A stretch of 32,081 nucleotides of DNA from JAJRXK01 sp964593155 (GCA_964593155.1 CAZQHE010000036.1:1-32081); one strand, 5' to 3'. Shown: positions 22,990 to 31,568, numbered from the stretch's first letter. Program-made: numbers and translations. Notes: generated by a model not told the origin, from the letters alone.

Positions 22990-24072
22990 TTGAAGGACAT
23001 CAAGACGCCGGGGAGTCCCCCGGCTCCGATCGCCGACGATGTCCCGTCGTCGGCCCCCGACCCCACCAATCCCCGCGAAGACCTCGTCGCGTCCGCCCTG
23101 CGGCCGTTCCAGCGCCCGAGTACGCGCGGCAGCCTCTGGCAGCTGGCCAACAGTCTGATCCCCTACGCCGGGCTGTGGGTCCTGATGGCCCACACCGTCG
23201 AGGTCTCCTATCCGCTCACGCTGGCGCTCTCGGTGCTGGCCGCGGGCTTCCTCGTCCGGATCTTCATCATCTTCCACGACTGCGGGCACGGATCGTTCTT
23301 CCGGTCGCGGCGTGCGAACGAGTGGGTCGGCTTCCTGACCGGCGTGCTGACGATGACGCCCCACCACAAGTGGTGGCACGACCACGCCCTGCACCACGCG
23401 CACGCGGGCAACCTGGATCGGCGCGGCGACGGCGACGTGTGGACGATGACCGTGCAGGAGTTCCGTGAGGCCTCGCGCTGGAAGAAGCTCGCCTACGTTC
23501 TCGTGCGGCAGCCGCTGTTCATGCTCACGGTGGGGCCCCTGCTGGTCTTCGTGGTCCAGCACCGGTTCCCGAGCGCGTCGAGCCGGGCGAAGGAGCGGCG
23601 CAGCGTACTGCTCACGAACGTCGTGCTGGCCGCGGGCATCACGACGCTCGGGCTGACCATCGGCTGGCTCGACTACCTGGCCATCCACCTGCCGATCCTC
23701 ATGATCGCCGGGGCGGCCGGGATCTGGCTGTTCTACGTGCAGCACCAGTACGAAGACACCTACTGGCGCCGCGACGACGAGTGCGACTTCTTCGACGCCG
23801 CGCTGCAGGGCAGCTCGTGGTACGACCTGCCGCGGGTGTTGCAGTGGTTCTCGGGCAACATCGGCTTCCACCACGTGCACCATCTGAGCCCGCGGGTGCC
23901 GAACTACCGCCTCGAAGCCTGTCATCACGCCTTCGAGGCCCTGAGGTCGGTCCGGCCGTTGGGCCTGCGGCGGAGTCTGCGCTCGGCGCAGCTCCGTCTG
24001 TGGGACGAGGAGCAGCAGCGTCTGGTCGGCTGGCGCACGGCCTGGCGGGGTGGAACCTCCCGTTCCGCCTGA
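22990..24072 (+). CDS. Membrane fatty acid desaturase
   Basis: 360 aa with about four to six membrane segments (around residues 52-70, 76-96, 175-190, 205-225, 230-250). The three histidine boxes of acyl-lipid desaturases are present: HDCGH (96-100), HDHALHHAH (130-138, with HH at 125-126 just before) and HHVHH (294-298, followed by LSPRVPNYRLE). They hold the di-iron centre that inserts a double bond into a fatty acyl chain, probably Delta-12- or Delta-9-like by overall similarity. The start is TTG 22990 with CAGGA seven bases upstream; there is no in-frame ATG near it. The first 40 residues are a proline-rich, disordered extension. Proximity to a likely cold-related RRM protein is suggestive for membrane adaptation, but a terminator separates the two genes. 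Confidence 0.9.
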   Translation: MKDIKTPGSPPAPIADDVPSSAPDPTNPREDLVASALRPFQRPSTRGSLWQLANSLIPYAGLWVLMAHTVEVSYPLTLALSVLAAGFLVRIFIIFHDCGHGSFFRSRRANEWVGFLTGVLTMTPHHKWWHDHALHHAHAGNLDRRGDGDVWTMTVQEFREASRWKKLAYVLVRQPLFMLTVGPLLVFVVQHRFPSASSRAKERRSVLLTNVVLAAGITTLGLTIGWLDYLAIHLPILMIAGAAGIWLFYVQHQYEDTYWRRDDECDFFDAALQGSSWYDLPRVLQWFSGNIGFHHVHHLSPRVPNYRLEACHHAFEALRSVRPLGLRRSLRSAQLRLWDEEQQRLVGWRTAWRGGTSRSA

Positions 24073-24089
24073 TTCCCGGTTGCCGGTCG

Positions 24090-24118
24090 TTGGCCGTCGG
24101 CGGTCCTGCCACTAGACT
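24090..24118 (+). promoter_or_regulatory. Promoter of the antiporter gene
   Basis: TTGGCC (24090-24095), 17-base spacer, TAGACT (24113-24118), 39 bases before the GTG start at 24158. It resembles the GH97 promoter in spacing and the TAG-type -10 boxes elsewhere in the window. Confidence 0.5.
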
Positions 24119-24157
24119 GCTCTGCGTCGTCCCTCGAGCCGTCGGGAGTCCTCTCGC

Positions 24158-25864
24158 GTGGGAATCGCCGCCGACATCTCGCTCATCGTCGTCTTCGGGC
24201 TGATCCTCGGAGCGATCGCGCACCGTCTGGGACAACCCCTGCTGCTGGGTTCGATCGCGGCCGGCGTGCTGCTGGGGCCGCACACCGGCCTCTTCACGAT
24301 CAGCGATCCCCACGAGATCGAACTGCTCGCCGAGATCGGCATCGCCCTGCTGCTGTTCTCGATCGGCATCGAATTCTCCTTCGACTCCCTGAAATCGGTG
24401 CGGAAGGTCGCGCTGCTCGGTACGGCGATCCAGATGTCGTTGACCGGTGTGTTGGGCTTCGGCCTGGGACGCTTCCTCGGCTTCGCCCACGTCGAGTCGC
24501 TGTGGCTGGGCGCGCTGGTGTCGGTGTCGAGCACGATGGTGGTCTTGAAGACACTGGCCGGCAGCGGAGTGCTCGGCACGCTGTCCAGCCGCGTGATGCT
24601 CGGCATGCTGATCGCGCAGGACCTGGCCGTGATCCCGCTGATGATCGTGATGCCGCAGCTGAGCGGGCCGGAGTTCGACGGCATGGCTCTCGCGTGGGCC
24701 GTCGGCCGCGCGGCGGTGGTGCTGACGATCCTGGTCTACGGCGGGCGCCAGGTCGTGCCCTGGCTCATGCATCGGGTCGTCGGCTGGGGGTCGCGCGAGT
24801 TGTTCGTGCTCACCGTGATCACGCTGGGGCTCGGGATCGGCTATCTCAGCTATCTGTTGGGTCTTTCGTACGCGCTGGGTGCCTTCGTCGCCGGTCTGGT
24901 GCTGAGCGAGAGCGAGTACGGCCACCAGGCGCTGAGCGACGTCATCCCGCTGCGCGATCTGTTCGGGCTGCTGTTCTTCGCCACCGTGGGCATGCTCTTC
25001 GAACCGAGATTCCTGGTCGAGAACCTCATGGCCGTGACCCTGCTGGTGGTGGCGGTGTTCGTGGGGAAGGCCGTGCTGTTCGGCGGGATCACCCGGCTCT
25101 TCGGCTACCGGTACATCGTGCCCATCGCCACGGCGCTCACCATGGGGCAGATCGGCGAGTTCTCGTTCCTGCTGGCCCAGATCGGCCGTCAGACCGGGGG
25201 CGTGGGCGAGGATCTGCACTCGCTGGTGATCTCGACGGCAGTCGTGACGATGGTCATCACGCCGTACATGGCGCGCCTGGCCGCGCCGATCTACCGCGCC
25301 CGGCAGCGGCGACGGCCGAAGGGCCCGGCGCCGATGGACACCGGCGACCACGCGCCGCCCCGTCGGCCGGTTGTGATCGCGGGCGCCGGACGGGTCGGGC
25401 GGCGGCTCGCGCGGATCCTGCGGGAACGAGGCGTGGAGGTCGTGCTGATCGACTTCGACCAGCACCGCGTGCAGGCGGCCCGGGCGGAAGGTTGTCCGGT
25501 GATCTTCGGCGATGCCGCGCAGGATCCGGTGTTGCACGCCGCGGGGATCGAGCGCGCGCGCATGGTGCTGGTTACGGTGCCGGCGGCCGTGGACTCGCTG
25601 GCCGTCGCCTCCCGGATCCGGGCGCTGGCGCCCAACGTGCCGCTCGTGGTGCGGACCGACACCCTGGAGGAGGTCGGCCCGCTGCTCGCGCTCGGCGCCC
25701 TGAACGTGGTGCAGCCCGAGTTCGAGGCGGCGCTCGAGATGGCCCGGGAGGCCCTGGCCGAGCTGGACGTCGACGAGGCCGAGGCCCACGAGCTGCTGCT
25801 CGCCGAGCGGGCGTCGGAGTTCGGCCCCGAGACCGGCGCGCGGCGGGAGCCGAGCTCCCGATGA
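24158..25864 (+). CDS. KefB-type monovalent cation:proton antiporter with TrkA-N domain
   Basis: 568 aa. Residues 1 to about 380 are a CPA2-family antiporter core of about 12 membrane segments, beginning ISLIVVFGLILGAIAHRLGQPLLLGSIAAG, cut to its start here. Helix motifs include GIALLLFSIGIEFS, SVSSTMVVLKTLA and MLIAQDLAVIPLMI, the last carrying the Gln-Asp pair typical of CPA2 proteins. After a basic linker, residues about 404-520 are a RCK/TrkA-N nucleotide-binding domain (VVIAGAGRVGRRLARIL, LIDFDQHRV, VIFGDAAQDPVL). It exchanges K+ or Na+ for protons and is probably gated by NAD(H) or a similar ligand. GTG 24158 with GGGAG ten bases upstream. An acidic, Glu-rich tail ends the protein. The S41 gene follows after 70 bases. 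Confidence 0.93.
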   Translation: MGIAADISLIVVFGLILGAIAHRLGQPLLLGSIAAGVLLGPHTGLFTISDPHEIELLAEIGIALLLFSIGIEFSFDSLKSVRKVALLGTAIQMSLTGVLGFGLGRFLGFAHVESLWLGALVSVSSTMVVLKTLAGSGVLGTLSSRVMLGMLIAQDLAVIPLMIVMPQLSGPEFDGMALAWAVGRAAVVLTILVYGGRQVVPWLMHRVVGWGSRELFVLTVITLGLGIGYLSYLLGLSYALGAFVAGLVLSESEYGHQALSDVIPLRDLFGLLFFATVGMLFEPRFLVENLMAVTLLVVAVFVGKAVLFGGITRLFGYRYIVPIATALTMGQIGEFSFLLAQIGRQTGGVGEDLHSLVISTAVVTMVITPYMARLAAPIYRARQRRRPKGPAPMDTGDHAPPRRPVVIAGAGRVGRRLARILRERGVEVVLIDFDQHRVQAARAEGCPVIFGDAAQDPVLHAAGIERARMVLVTVPAAVDSLAVASRIRALAPNVPLVVRTDTLEEVGPLLALGALNVVQPEFEAALEMAREALAELDVDEAEAHELLLAERASEFGPETGARREPSSR

Positions 25865-25934
25865 AACCTCGCCGACGCGGCGTCGTAGGAAGGGTTCCGC
25901 GTCCCGACTCCCCTGGTCCCCGGAACGAGACTCC

Positions 25935-27272
25935 ATGAAGCCCATGCGTGACCTCCTGCTGGGTCTGGCCGCGGTGGCCGGACTGTCCGCCTGCGGTTCG
26001 GCGCCGCCGGGGCCGCCGTCGACCCCGATCGAGCCGGATCTGGCCGTGGCCACCTTCGACTCGGCCTGGGCGATCATCGAGCGTAACCATTTCGACCCCG
26101 ATTTCGAGGGGGTCGACTGGCCCGCGGTGCGCGAGGAACTGCGTCCCGAGGCCGCCGCCGCCGAGACGAATCGCGAACTGCGGCACGTCCTCCACGAGAT
26201 GATCGGCCGCATGCCCCTGTCGCACTTCGCGATCTATCCGGCTGACGCGGTCGATGCGCTGAGCGACGAGGACGACGGGCACACGCACGGCCACGCCGAC
26301 GTGGGGATCGAGGTCCGCCTCGTCGACCGGAACGTGGTGGTGTGGAAGGTGCGACCCGATTCACCCGCCGACAGTGTGGGCGTCGGCACCGGCTGGGTGC
26401 TCGAGGCGATCGACGGTCACCGCCTCGACGACCGACTCGAGCGCGCGGGCGAGGACATCGAGGCCTCGGATCTCGAAATCCTGGCCATGCGCTACTCGAC
26501 CGCCCTGCTCACCGGGGCCGAGGGTTCGACCGTCGAACTCGTCCTGCGCGACGGGACGGACACCGAAAACACCCTCGAACTCGAGCGCGAGACCGCGCCG
26601 GGCCGGATCACGCGCTTCGGCAATCTTCCGCCCATGCGCGTGTCGTTGCGCGACGAGGAACGCACGCTCGACGGAACCCGTGTCGGCGTGATCGACTTCA
26701 ACATCTGGCTGGTGCCGATCGCGGCCGACTTCGATCGGGCCGTCGACCGCCATCGCGATGCCGACGGCCTGATCCTGGACCTGCGCGGCAATCCCGGCGG
26801 CGTGGCCGGCATGGCCATGGGCTTCGCCGGCCACGTGCTCGACGAGCGCGCGTCGCTGGGCGTGATGAGCACGCGGACCACGCGGCTGGAGATCCGTGCG
26901 AATCCGCGGCGGGTGAACCCGGACGGCGAGCGGGTCGAGCCCTTCGACGGGCCGCTGGCGATCCTGGTCGACGGCCTGAGCATGAGCACGTCGGAGATCT
27001 TCGCGCAGGGCCTGCAGACCATCGGCCGGGCCCGTGTGTTCGGGCAGCGCACGCCGGGCGCGGCGCTGCCGTCGCAGATCGTTCGACTCCCGAACGACGA
27101 CGCGCTGCAGTTCGCCTTCGCCGACTTCGTCGATCCCGAGGGCGTGCGGCTCGAGGGCCGCGGCGTGGTTCCCGACGAGATCGTCCCGATCGATCGCGAC
27201 GACCTGCTGGCCGGTCGCGATGCCCCGATGCAGGCGGCCCTGGAGTGGATCGCCGCCGAGTCCCGACGCTGA
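25935..27272 (+). CDS. S41-family (C-terminal processing-like) peptidase lipoprotein
   Basis: 445 aa. Lipoprotein signal LAAVAGLSAC (lipid Cys about residue 19), a tricorn-core-like helical N-terminal domain (AWAIIERNHFDPDFEGVDW), a PDZ domain (about 115-210; VVVWKVRPDSPADSVGVGTGW) and the S41 core (VGVIDFNIW, DGLILDLRGNPGGVAG). SMSTSE at residues 349-354 is the serine motif; Ser351 is the likely nucleophile. The usual general-base lysine loop (TFGKG in CtpA-like enzymes) reads TPGAALPSQ here, with no lysine, so this belongs to a different S41 branch or has altered chemistry. A short histidine-rich stretch (DDGHTHGHAD) precedes the PDZ. It should be in the periplasm, attached to a membrane. 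ATG 25935; ATG 25944 is also possible. Confidence 0.87.
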   Translation: MKPMRDLLLGLAAVAGLSACGSAPPGPPSTPIEPDLAVATFDSAWAIIERNHFDPDFEGVDWPAVREELRPEAAAAETNRELRHVLHEMIGRMPLSHFAIYPADAVDALSDEDDGHTHGHADVGIEVRLVDRNVVVWKVRPDSPADSVGVGTGWVLEAIDGHRLDDRLERAGEDIEASDLEILAMRYSTALLTGAEGSTVELVLRDGTDTENTLELERETAPGRITRFGNLPPMRVSLRDEERTLDGTRVGVIDFNIWLVPIAADFDRAVDRHRDADGLILDLRGNPGGVAGMAMGFAGHVLDERASLGVMSTRTTRLEIRANPRRVNPDGERVEPFDGPLAILVDGLSMSTSEIFAQGLQTIGRARVFGQRTPGAALPSQIVRLPNDDALQFAFADFVDPEGVRLEGRGVVPDEIVPIDRDDLLAGRDAPMQAALEWIAAESRR

Positions 27273-27331
27273 GTTCCCGAGCCCGGTTCCTCGAACCCCC
27301 GAGCCCCGTTTCCCCAGGAGCGAGTCCCGCC

Positions 27332-28099
27332 ATGAAGAATCCCGTCGCCCTGCGCGTGCTGACCTTCGTCGGCGCGCTGACCCTGTTCGTCGTCGCGACC
27401 CCGGCCGTCGCCGACGACCACCTGCCCACCGCGCGCGAGGTCGTCGACCGTTACGTCGAGGCCATCAACGCGCGTGAAGCCCTCGAGGACGTCGAGTCGA
27501 TCAAGAGCACCGGGACGTTCTCCGTTCCCGCCCAGGGGATGCAGGGAGAACTGACCATGTGGCAGAAGGCGCCCGACAAGATGCTCACCCGGATCACGCT
27601 GTCGGGCATCGGCGAGATCGAGCAGGGCTACGACGGCGAGATCGGCTGGTCCATCGATCCCATGCAGGGGGCCATGCTGCTCACCGGTGCCATGCTCGAC
27701 CAGGTCCGCGACCAGGCGAACTTCCGCGGCATGCTGTACGAGGACGACGACATCGACACGCTCGAGATGATCGGCGAGGCCGAGTTCCAGGGCGAGCCGG
27801 CCTACGAGATCCGCGTGGTGTCGACCGCGGATGTGGAGACCACGCAGTTCTTCTCGGTCGAGTCCGGCCTGCTGATCGGGCAGAAGATGGAGCAGCAGTC
27901 GCCCATGGGCGCGGTGCCCGTGACGCAGATCATCGGCGACTACCAGGAGTTCGGCGGACTGCTGCTGCCGACCACGAGCATCGACCGCATGATGGGGATG
28001 GAGCAGAAGATGGAGATCACCTCGATCAGCGTCGAGGCGATCGACGACTCGGTGTTCGCGGTCCCGGCCGAGATCGAGGCGCTGGCCGAGTCGGAGTGA
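27332..28099 (+). CDS. Secreted LolA/LppX-like outer-membrane lipoprotein-sorting type protein
   Basis: 255 aa. Signal peptide: residues 1 to about 27 (LTLFVVATPAVADD). The mature part is one long curved-sheet-like domain: AREVVDRYVEAINAREALEDVES, MWQKAPDKMLTRIT, GYDGEIGWSIDPMQG, FSVESGLLIGQKMEQ and PTTSIDRMMGMEQKMEITSIS. This succession (substrate helix, QKAPDK, IGWS, strand after strand) is like LolA/LppX/DUF4292 proteins, which carry lipids or lipoproteins across the periplasm. ATG 27332; AGGAG lies 11 bases upstream. It comes 59 bases after the S41 gene and ends at a strong terminator, so it is probably the last gene of that transcript. The methionine-rich centre (MQGAMLLTGAMLD, MMGMEQKME) is unusual; a binding role is possible. 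Confidence 0.75.
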   Translation: MKNPVALRVLTFVGALTLFVVATPAVADDHLPTAREVVDRYVEAINAREALEDVESIKSTGTFSVPAQGMQGELTMWQKAPDKMLTRITLSGIGEIEQGYDGEIGWSIDPMQGAMLLTGAMLDQVRDQANFRGMLYEDDDIDTLEMIGEAEFQGEPAYEIRVVSTADVETTQFFSVESGLLIGQKMEQQSPMGAVPVTQIIGDYQEFGGLLLPTTSIDRMMGMEQKMEITSISVEAIDDSVFAVPAEIEALAESE

Positions 28100-28123
28100 C
28101 GACGACCACGTGATGGTTCTGGG

Positions 28124-28155
28124 AACGGCCGCTCCGTGCTCGGAGCGGCCGTTTT
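28124..28155 (+). terminator. Intrinsic terminator
   Basis: A 13-bp perfect stem (AACGGCCGCTCCG at 28124-28136 with 28141-28153), loop TGCT, followed by TTTT (within 28152-28155). It ends the antiporter/S41/LolA-like stretch. Confidence 0.85.
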
Positions 28156-28201
28156 CCCGTCAAGTGGCGTTCTCTCCCGGGCGAGGGTGGCCACGCGGTG
28201 C

Positions 28202-28218
28202 CTGGGGGATTCCCCCAG
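28202..28218. other. Short palindrome before the KaiC-like gene
   Basis: CTGGGGG (28202-28208), ATT, CCCCCAG (28212-28218). It may be an operator or an RNA hairpin. A -10-like TGCTAGCCT follows (TAGCCT at 28291-28296), 49 bases before the KaiC-like start, without a good -35 box. Confidence 0.35.
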
Positions 28219-28344
28219 CAGGCCGGTGAGGAGAACGCTGAGCCCGCGGACACCGCCCGATTGGCGGTGCGCGTGGTGGCACGGAAGTGCTAGCCTGAAC
28301 CGGCTCCCGTTTGCACTCCAACAGGGCAGAACGGACTCAGGACC

Positions 28345-29847
28345 ATGCCGAATTCCGAATCCAGCGTTCCCCGGGTGGTCACCGGCCTTCACGGCCTCGA
28401 CGAGATCCTGCACGGCGGCCTCCCGCCGCGGCACAGCTATCTGGTGCACGGGCAGCCCGGTTCGGGAAAGACCACGCTGGGCATGCAGTACGCCATGGAA
28501 GGCGCGCGGCGGGGCGAGAAGGCTCTGTACGTCACGAACTGCGAGACGGTGGGGCAGATCGAGTTCATGGCGCGCGGCCATGGTTGGTCGCTCGACGGTG
28601 TCGACGTCCACTATCTCGACACCAACGAGATCCTCGGCGAGGAGGGCGAGCAGTCGCTCTTCCACGTGAACGAGGTCGCGTTCCCGCGCACGCTCGACAC
28701 CCTGGCGAAGGCGGTCGACGAGGCCCGGCCCGATCGGCTGGTGCTGGACTCGCTCACCGAACTGCGCTTGTTGGCCGCCGAGCCACGTGCGTTCCGTCGC
28801 GAGCTGCTGTCGCTGACCCGGTTCCTCACCGAGATCGGGTGCACGAGCCTGCTGTTCGACGACGCGAGTGCCGACGTCTCCACCCTGGCGAGCGTCGTGA
28901 ACGGGCTCGTCGATCTCGAGCAGGTCCCACGCAGCTACGGTTCCGATCGTCGGCGCGTTCGCGTGCGCAAGCTCCGGGGCACGGACTTCCGGTCGGGCTA
29001 CCACGACTTCCGGATCCAGCGGGGCGGGATCCGTGTCTTCCCGCGTATCGAGCAGAACGGCCAGCGCGACGAGGTGGCCGACGACCGTCTGTGCAGTGGG
29101 GTGGCAGGGCTGGACGAACTCATCGGCGACGGGATCGTACGCGGCTCGAGCGTGCTGTTCCAGGGTTCCACCGGTGGCGGCAAGTCCACGCTGGCGGCGC
29201 AGTTCGCAGTGGCGGCCGCCGAGCGTGGGGAGCCGTCGACCATCTGTGTCTTCGACGAGTCGCGTGGCATGCTGTTGAAGAGGACCGAGAGCCTGGGGAT
29301 CGACGTGCGGAGGCACGCCGAAGAGGGTCGGATCGACTTGATCGAGATCGATCCGGCCGAACTCACGCCCGGCGAGTTCAGCCATCGGATCCTACGGGAA
29401 GTCGAAGAGCGCGGCATCCGGTTGCTGGTGATCGACAGCCTCAACGGGTACGTCCACGCCATGGCCGACGAGCGGATGCTGCTGGTCCACCTGCACGAGT
29501 TGTCGAGCAATCTGGGATCGCGCGGGGTGACGATCCTCTCGGTCCTCGCCGAGCACGGCGCGTTGGGCGCGGCCGGCTCCACACTGGAGGATCTCAGCTA
29601 CATCTCCGACGCGGTGCTCTACTTCCGGCACTTCGAGTACGCCGGCGAGGTCCGCCGTTGCGTCTCCGTGTACAAGAATCGCGGGGGTGGGCACGAGCAC
29701 ACGATCCGCGAAATGAAGCTCGGGCCACGTGGTGTCCACGTGGGAGAGCCGCTGAGGAACTTCCGGGGCGTTCTGAGTGGGTCCCCGGAGTACGTCTCCG
29801 ATCACATCTCCGAGCGCGGGGAGGTCCGCGACGATGATCGGATCTGA
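28345..29847 (+). CDS. KaiC-like double RecA-domain ATPase
   Basis: 500 aa, close to cyanobacterial KaiC. There are two RecA-like halves: Walker A GQPGSGKTT at 36-44 and GSTGGGKST at 274-282, and Walker B-like VLDSLTELR and LVIDSLNGY. The end (VYKNRGGGHEHTIREMKLG, PLRNFRGVLSGSP) closely follows the KaiC CII terminus. The KaiC catalytic Glu pair is Cys66-Glu67 in the first half and Asp304-Glu305 in the second. At the KaiC phosphorylation site (Ser431-Thr432) this protein has Ser418-Tyr419. KaiC-like proteins in non-photosynthetic bacteria act as ATP-driven signalling switches. ATG 28345; the last 14 bases overlap the kinase gene, so the two are coupled. No kaiA or kaiB is in the window. Confidence 0.93.
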   Translation: MPNSESSVPRVVTGLHGLDEILHGGLPPRHSYLVHGQPGSGKTTLGMQYAMEGARRGEKALYVTNCETVGQIEFMARGHGWSLDGVDVHYLDTNEILGEEGEQSLFHVNEVAFPRTLDTLAKAVDEARPDRLVLDSLTELRLLAAEPRAFRRELLSLTRFLTEIGCTSLLFDDASADVSTLASVVNGLVDLEQVPRSYGSDRRRVRVRKLRGTDFRSGYHDFRIQRGGIRVFPRIEQNGQRDEVADDRLCSGVAGLDELIGDGIVRGSSVLFQGSTGGGKSTLAAQFAVAAAERGEPSTICVFDESRGMLLKRTESLGIDVRRHAEEGRIDLIEIDPAELTPGEFSHRILREVEERGIRLLVIDSLNGYVHAMADERMLLVHLHELSSNLGSRGVTILSVLAEHGALGAAGSTLEDLSYISDAVLYFRHFEYAGEVRRCVSVYKNRGGGHEHTIREMKLGPRGVHVGEPLRNFRGVLSGSPEYVSDHISERGEVRDDDRI

Positions 29848-31498
29848 CACGTCGAACAGTCCGGTGCTGATCGTGTCGTCGGCGGCCTCCGACGCCACCA
29901 TGGCGGCCCGGGTCCTGGCCGAGAGCGGCCTGACGACCGCCGTCTGCCGCGACGTGCACGATCTGTGTGCGCGGATCGACGAGAGCACCGGCGCCGCCCT
30001 CGTGACCGAGGAGGCCCTCACGCCCGTCGCCCAGCGAGCCCTCAGTGCCCGGCTCGCGGTCCAGCCGGCGTGGTCGGACGTCCCGCTGATCCTGATCATG
30101 TCGCGGGATCGGGGGGCGATCGAGGGATACGAGGTCTTCGACGAGGTCGAGGGCTCCACGCACGTGACGATGCTCCGCCGCCCCCTGCACCGGGCGACAC
30201 TGATTTCGGCCGTCCGTTCGGCGCTCGAGGCGCGCCGGCGGCAGCTGGCGATCGGCGAGGAGCTCCGCGCCCGGCGCCGGCGCGAGGCCGAACTCGAGGA
30301 GAGCCGCGCGGCGTTGGCCAAGCTGACCGAGACGCTCGAACAGCGTGTCCGCAAGCGTACGGCGCTGGCCGAGAAGCGGGCCGACGGCATGCGACGCCTG
30401 GCGGTACAACTCGGCGATGCCGAGCGCCGGGAGCGTCAACGGCTCGCCGAGGTCCTGCACGACGGCCTGCAGCAACTCCTGCTGGCCGCGCACATGCAGA
30501 TCGGTCAGTTGCGCTCGAAGGCCCCGGAAGAACTGCTGGAGCGGATCGAGAAGATCGATTCGATCCTGCGCGAGAGCATGGTCGGCGCCCGCACGCTGTC
30601 GCACGAGCTGAGCCCGCCGGTCCTGTCGAACGCCGATCTGGGTCGGAACATGGAGTGGCTGCGCGGTTGGTTCCACGAGCACCACGGTCTGCGGGTGACG
30701 TTGGACCTCGGCCACGAACTGCCGACGGTGTCCGAGACCACGCGCTCCTTCCTCCTGAATTCCGCGCGTGAACTGCTGATGAACGCGATCAAGCACTCGG
30801 GCTCGATGGAGGCGGGGATCTCGGTCGACAGCCGGCGCGACACGCTGATCGTGGAGATCAGCGACGGGGGATCGGAATTCGATCTCCAGACGGTCGAACG
30901 AGCTCTCGAGGAACGGCACGGATTCGGCCTGGCCCACATCCGCGATCGGATCGAGGCCCTGGGCGGGCGCATGGACGTCGACACCACCTCGACCGGGGGA
31001 GGGCGGTTCCGGTTCTCGATTCCGATCGAGAGTCGCGAATCCACGGAAGCCGATGCGCCGACCGCGCGCCGGCAGCCGCGCGACACACCGGTCGTGCGCG
31101 TCCAGATCGCCGACGACCACGACGTGATCCGCGAAGGCATCGCCGTCGCCCTCGACGAACAGCCCGGCATCGAGGTCGTGGGAGAGGCCGCCAACGGTCG
31201 CGACGCCGTGGCCATGGCCGAGTGCGGTCGTCCCGACGTGGTCGTCATGGACTTCCAGATGCCGGTGGTCGACGGCGTCGAGGCCACGCGCGAGATCCTC
31301 GGCCGGTGGCCCGACGTGCGGGTGATCGGACTATCGGTACAGGACGACCCGAAGGTCGTCGAGGCCATGAAGGAGGCCGGGGCCTGTCGCTTCGTGTCGA
31401 AGCACGCCCCGATGACCGAACTGATCCGCGTGATCCTCGAGGTCGCGGGCGAGGACGCACCGACGAGCCCCTCGGCCTCGGCGGCCGAGTCCACCTGA
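29834..31498 (+). CDS. Histidine kinase (HisKA_3) with N-terminal pseudo-receiver and C-terminal receiver
   Basis: 554 aa, cytoplasmic. Residues 10-125 look like a receiver (SPVLIVSSAASDATMAARVL...PLILIMSRDRG) without the acidic pocket, i.e. a pseudo-receiver. A coiled coil follows (about 130-190). The HisKA_3 dimerisation helix is RRERQRLAEVLHDGLQQLLL, with phosphoacceptor His209. The HATPase_c domain (RELLMNAIKHSG, HGFGLAHIRDRIEALGG) is the NarX/DesK type. Residues about 420-540 are a NarL-type receiver (VRVQIADDHDVIREGIAVAL, phosphoacceptor Asp473 in VMDFQMP, SKHAPMTELI) with no DNA-binding domain after it. The start ATG 29834 lies inside the end of the KaiC-like gene. Together these suggest that the KaiC-like ATPase controls, or is controlled by, this kinase; the final output protein is elsewhere. 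Confidence 0.92.
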   Translation: MIGSDTSNSPVLIVSSAASDATMAARVLAESGLTTAVCRDVHDLCARIDESTGAALVTEEALTPVAQRALSARLAVQPAWSDVPLILIMSRDRGAIEGYEVFDEVEGSTHVTMLRRPLHRATLISAVRSALEARRRQLAIGEELRARRRREAELEESRAALAKLTETLEQRVRKRTALAEKRADGMRRLAVQLGDAERRERQRLAEVLHDGLQQLLLAAHMQIGQLRSKAPEELLERIEKIDSILRESMVGARTLSHELSPPVLSNADLGRNMEWLRGWFHEHHGLRVTLDLGHELPTVSETTRSFLLNSARELLMNAIKHSGSMEAGISVDSRRDTLIVEISDGGSEFDLQTVERALEERHGFGLAHIRDRIEALGGRMDVDTTSTGGGRFRFSIPIESRESTEADAPTARRQPRDTPVVRVQIADDHDVIREGIAVALDEQPGIEVVGEAANGRDAVAMAECGRPDVVVMDFQMPVVDGVEATREILGRWPDVRVIGLSVQDDPKVVEAMKEAGACRFVSKHAPMTELIRVILEVAGEDAPTSPSASAAEST

Positions 31499-31518
31499 GC
31501 GGGCGGCGGCGAACGCGA

Positions 31519-31546
31519 ACGGGGCGAGCCGTCCGGCCCGCCCCGT
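31519..31546. terminator. Bidirectional terminator candidate
   Basis: ACGGGGCG (31519-31526) with CGCCCCGT (31539-31546), continued inside by GCC/GGC after one mismatch, with loop GTCC. It lies in the 70 bases between the convergent kinase and S9-peptidase genes. CTTC follows on the plus strand. Confidence 0.6.
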
Positions 31547-31568
31547 CTTCACGTCGATCGTCGTCGGA

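Noticed and set aside
23699..26212. Long minus-strand open frame opposite the desaturase, antiporter and S41 genes
   Set aside because: It spans the ends and starts of three plus-strand genes with recognised motifs and has no domain of its own.
28170..28260. Riboswitch or structured RNA upstream of the KaiC-like gene
   Set aside because: A palindrome and several G/C-rich pairings exist, but no conserved core of the cobalamin, TPP, glycine or cyclic-di-GMP classes could be matched by eye.
28278..28294. Sigma-54 promoter before the KaiC-like gene (TGGCACG and GTGCT)
   Set aside because: The GG-to-GC distance is one base shorter than required and the -12 element has a mismatch; sigma-54 sites tolerate spacing changes poorly.
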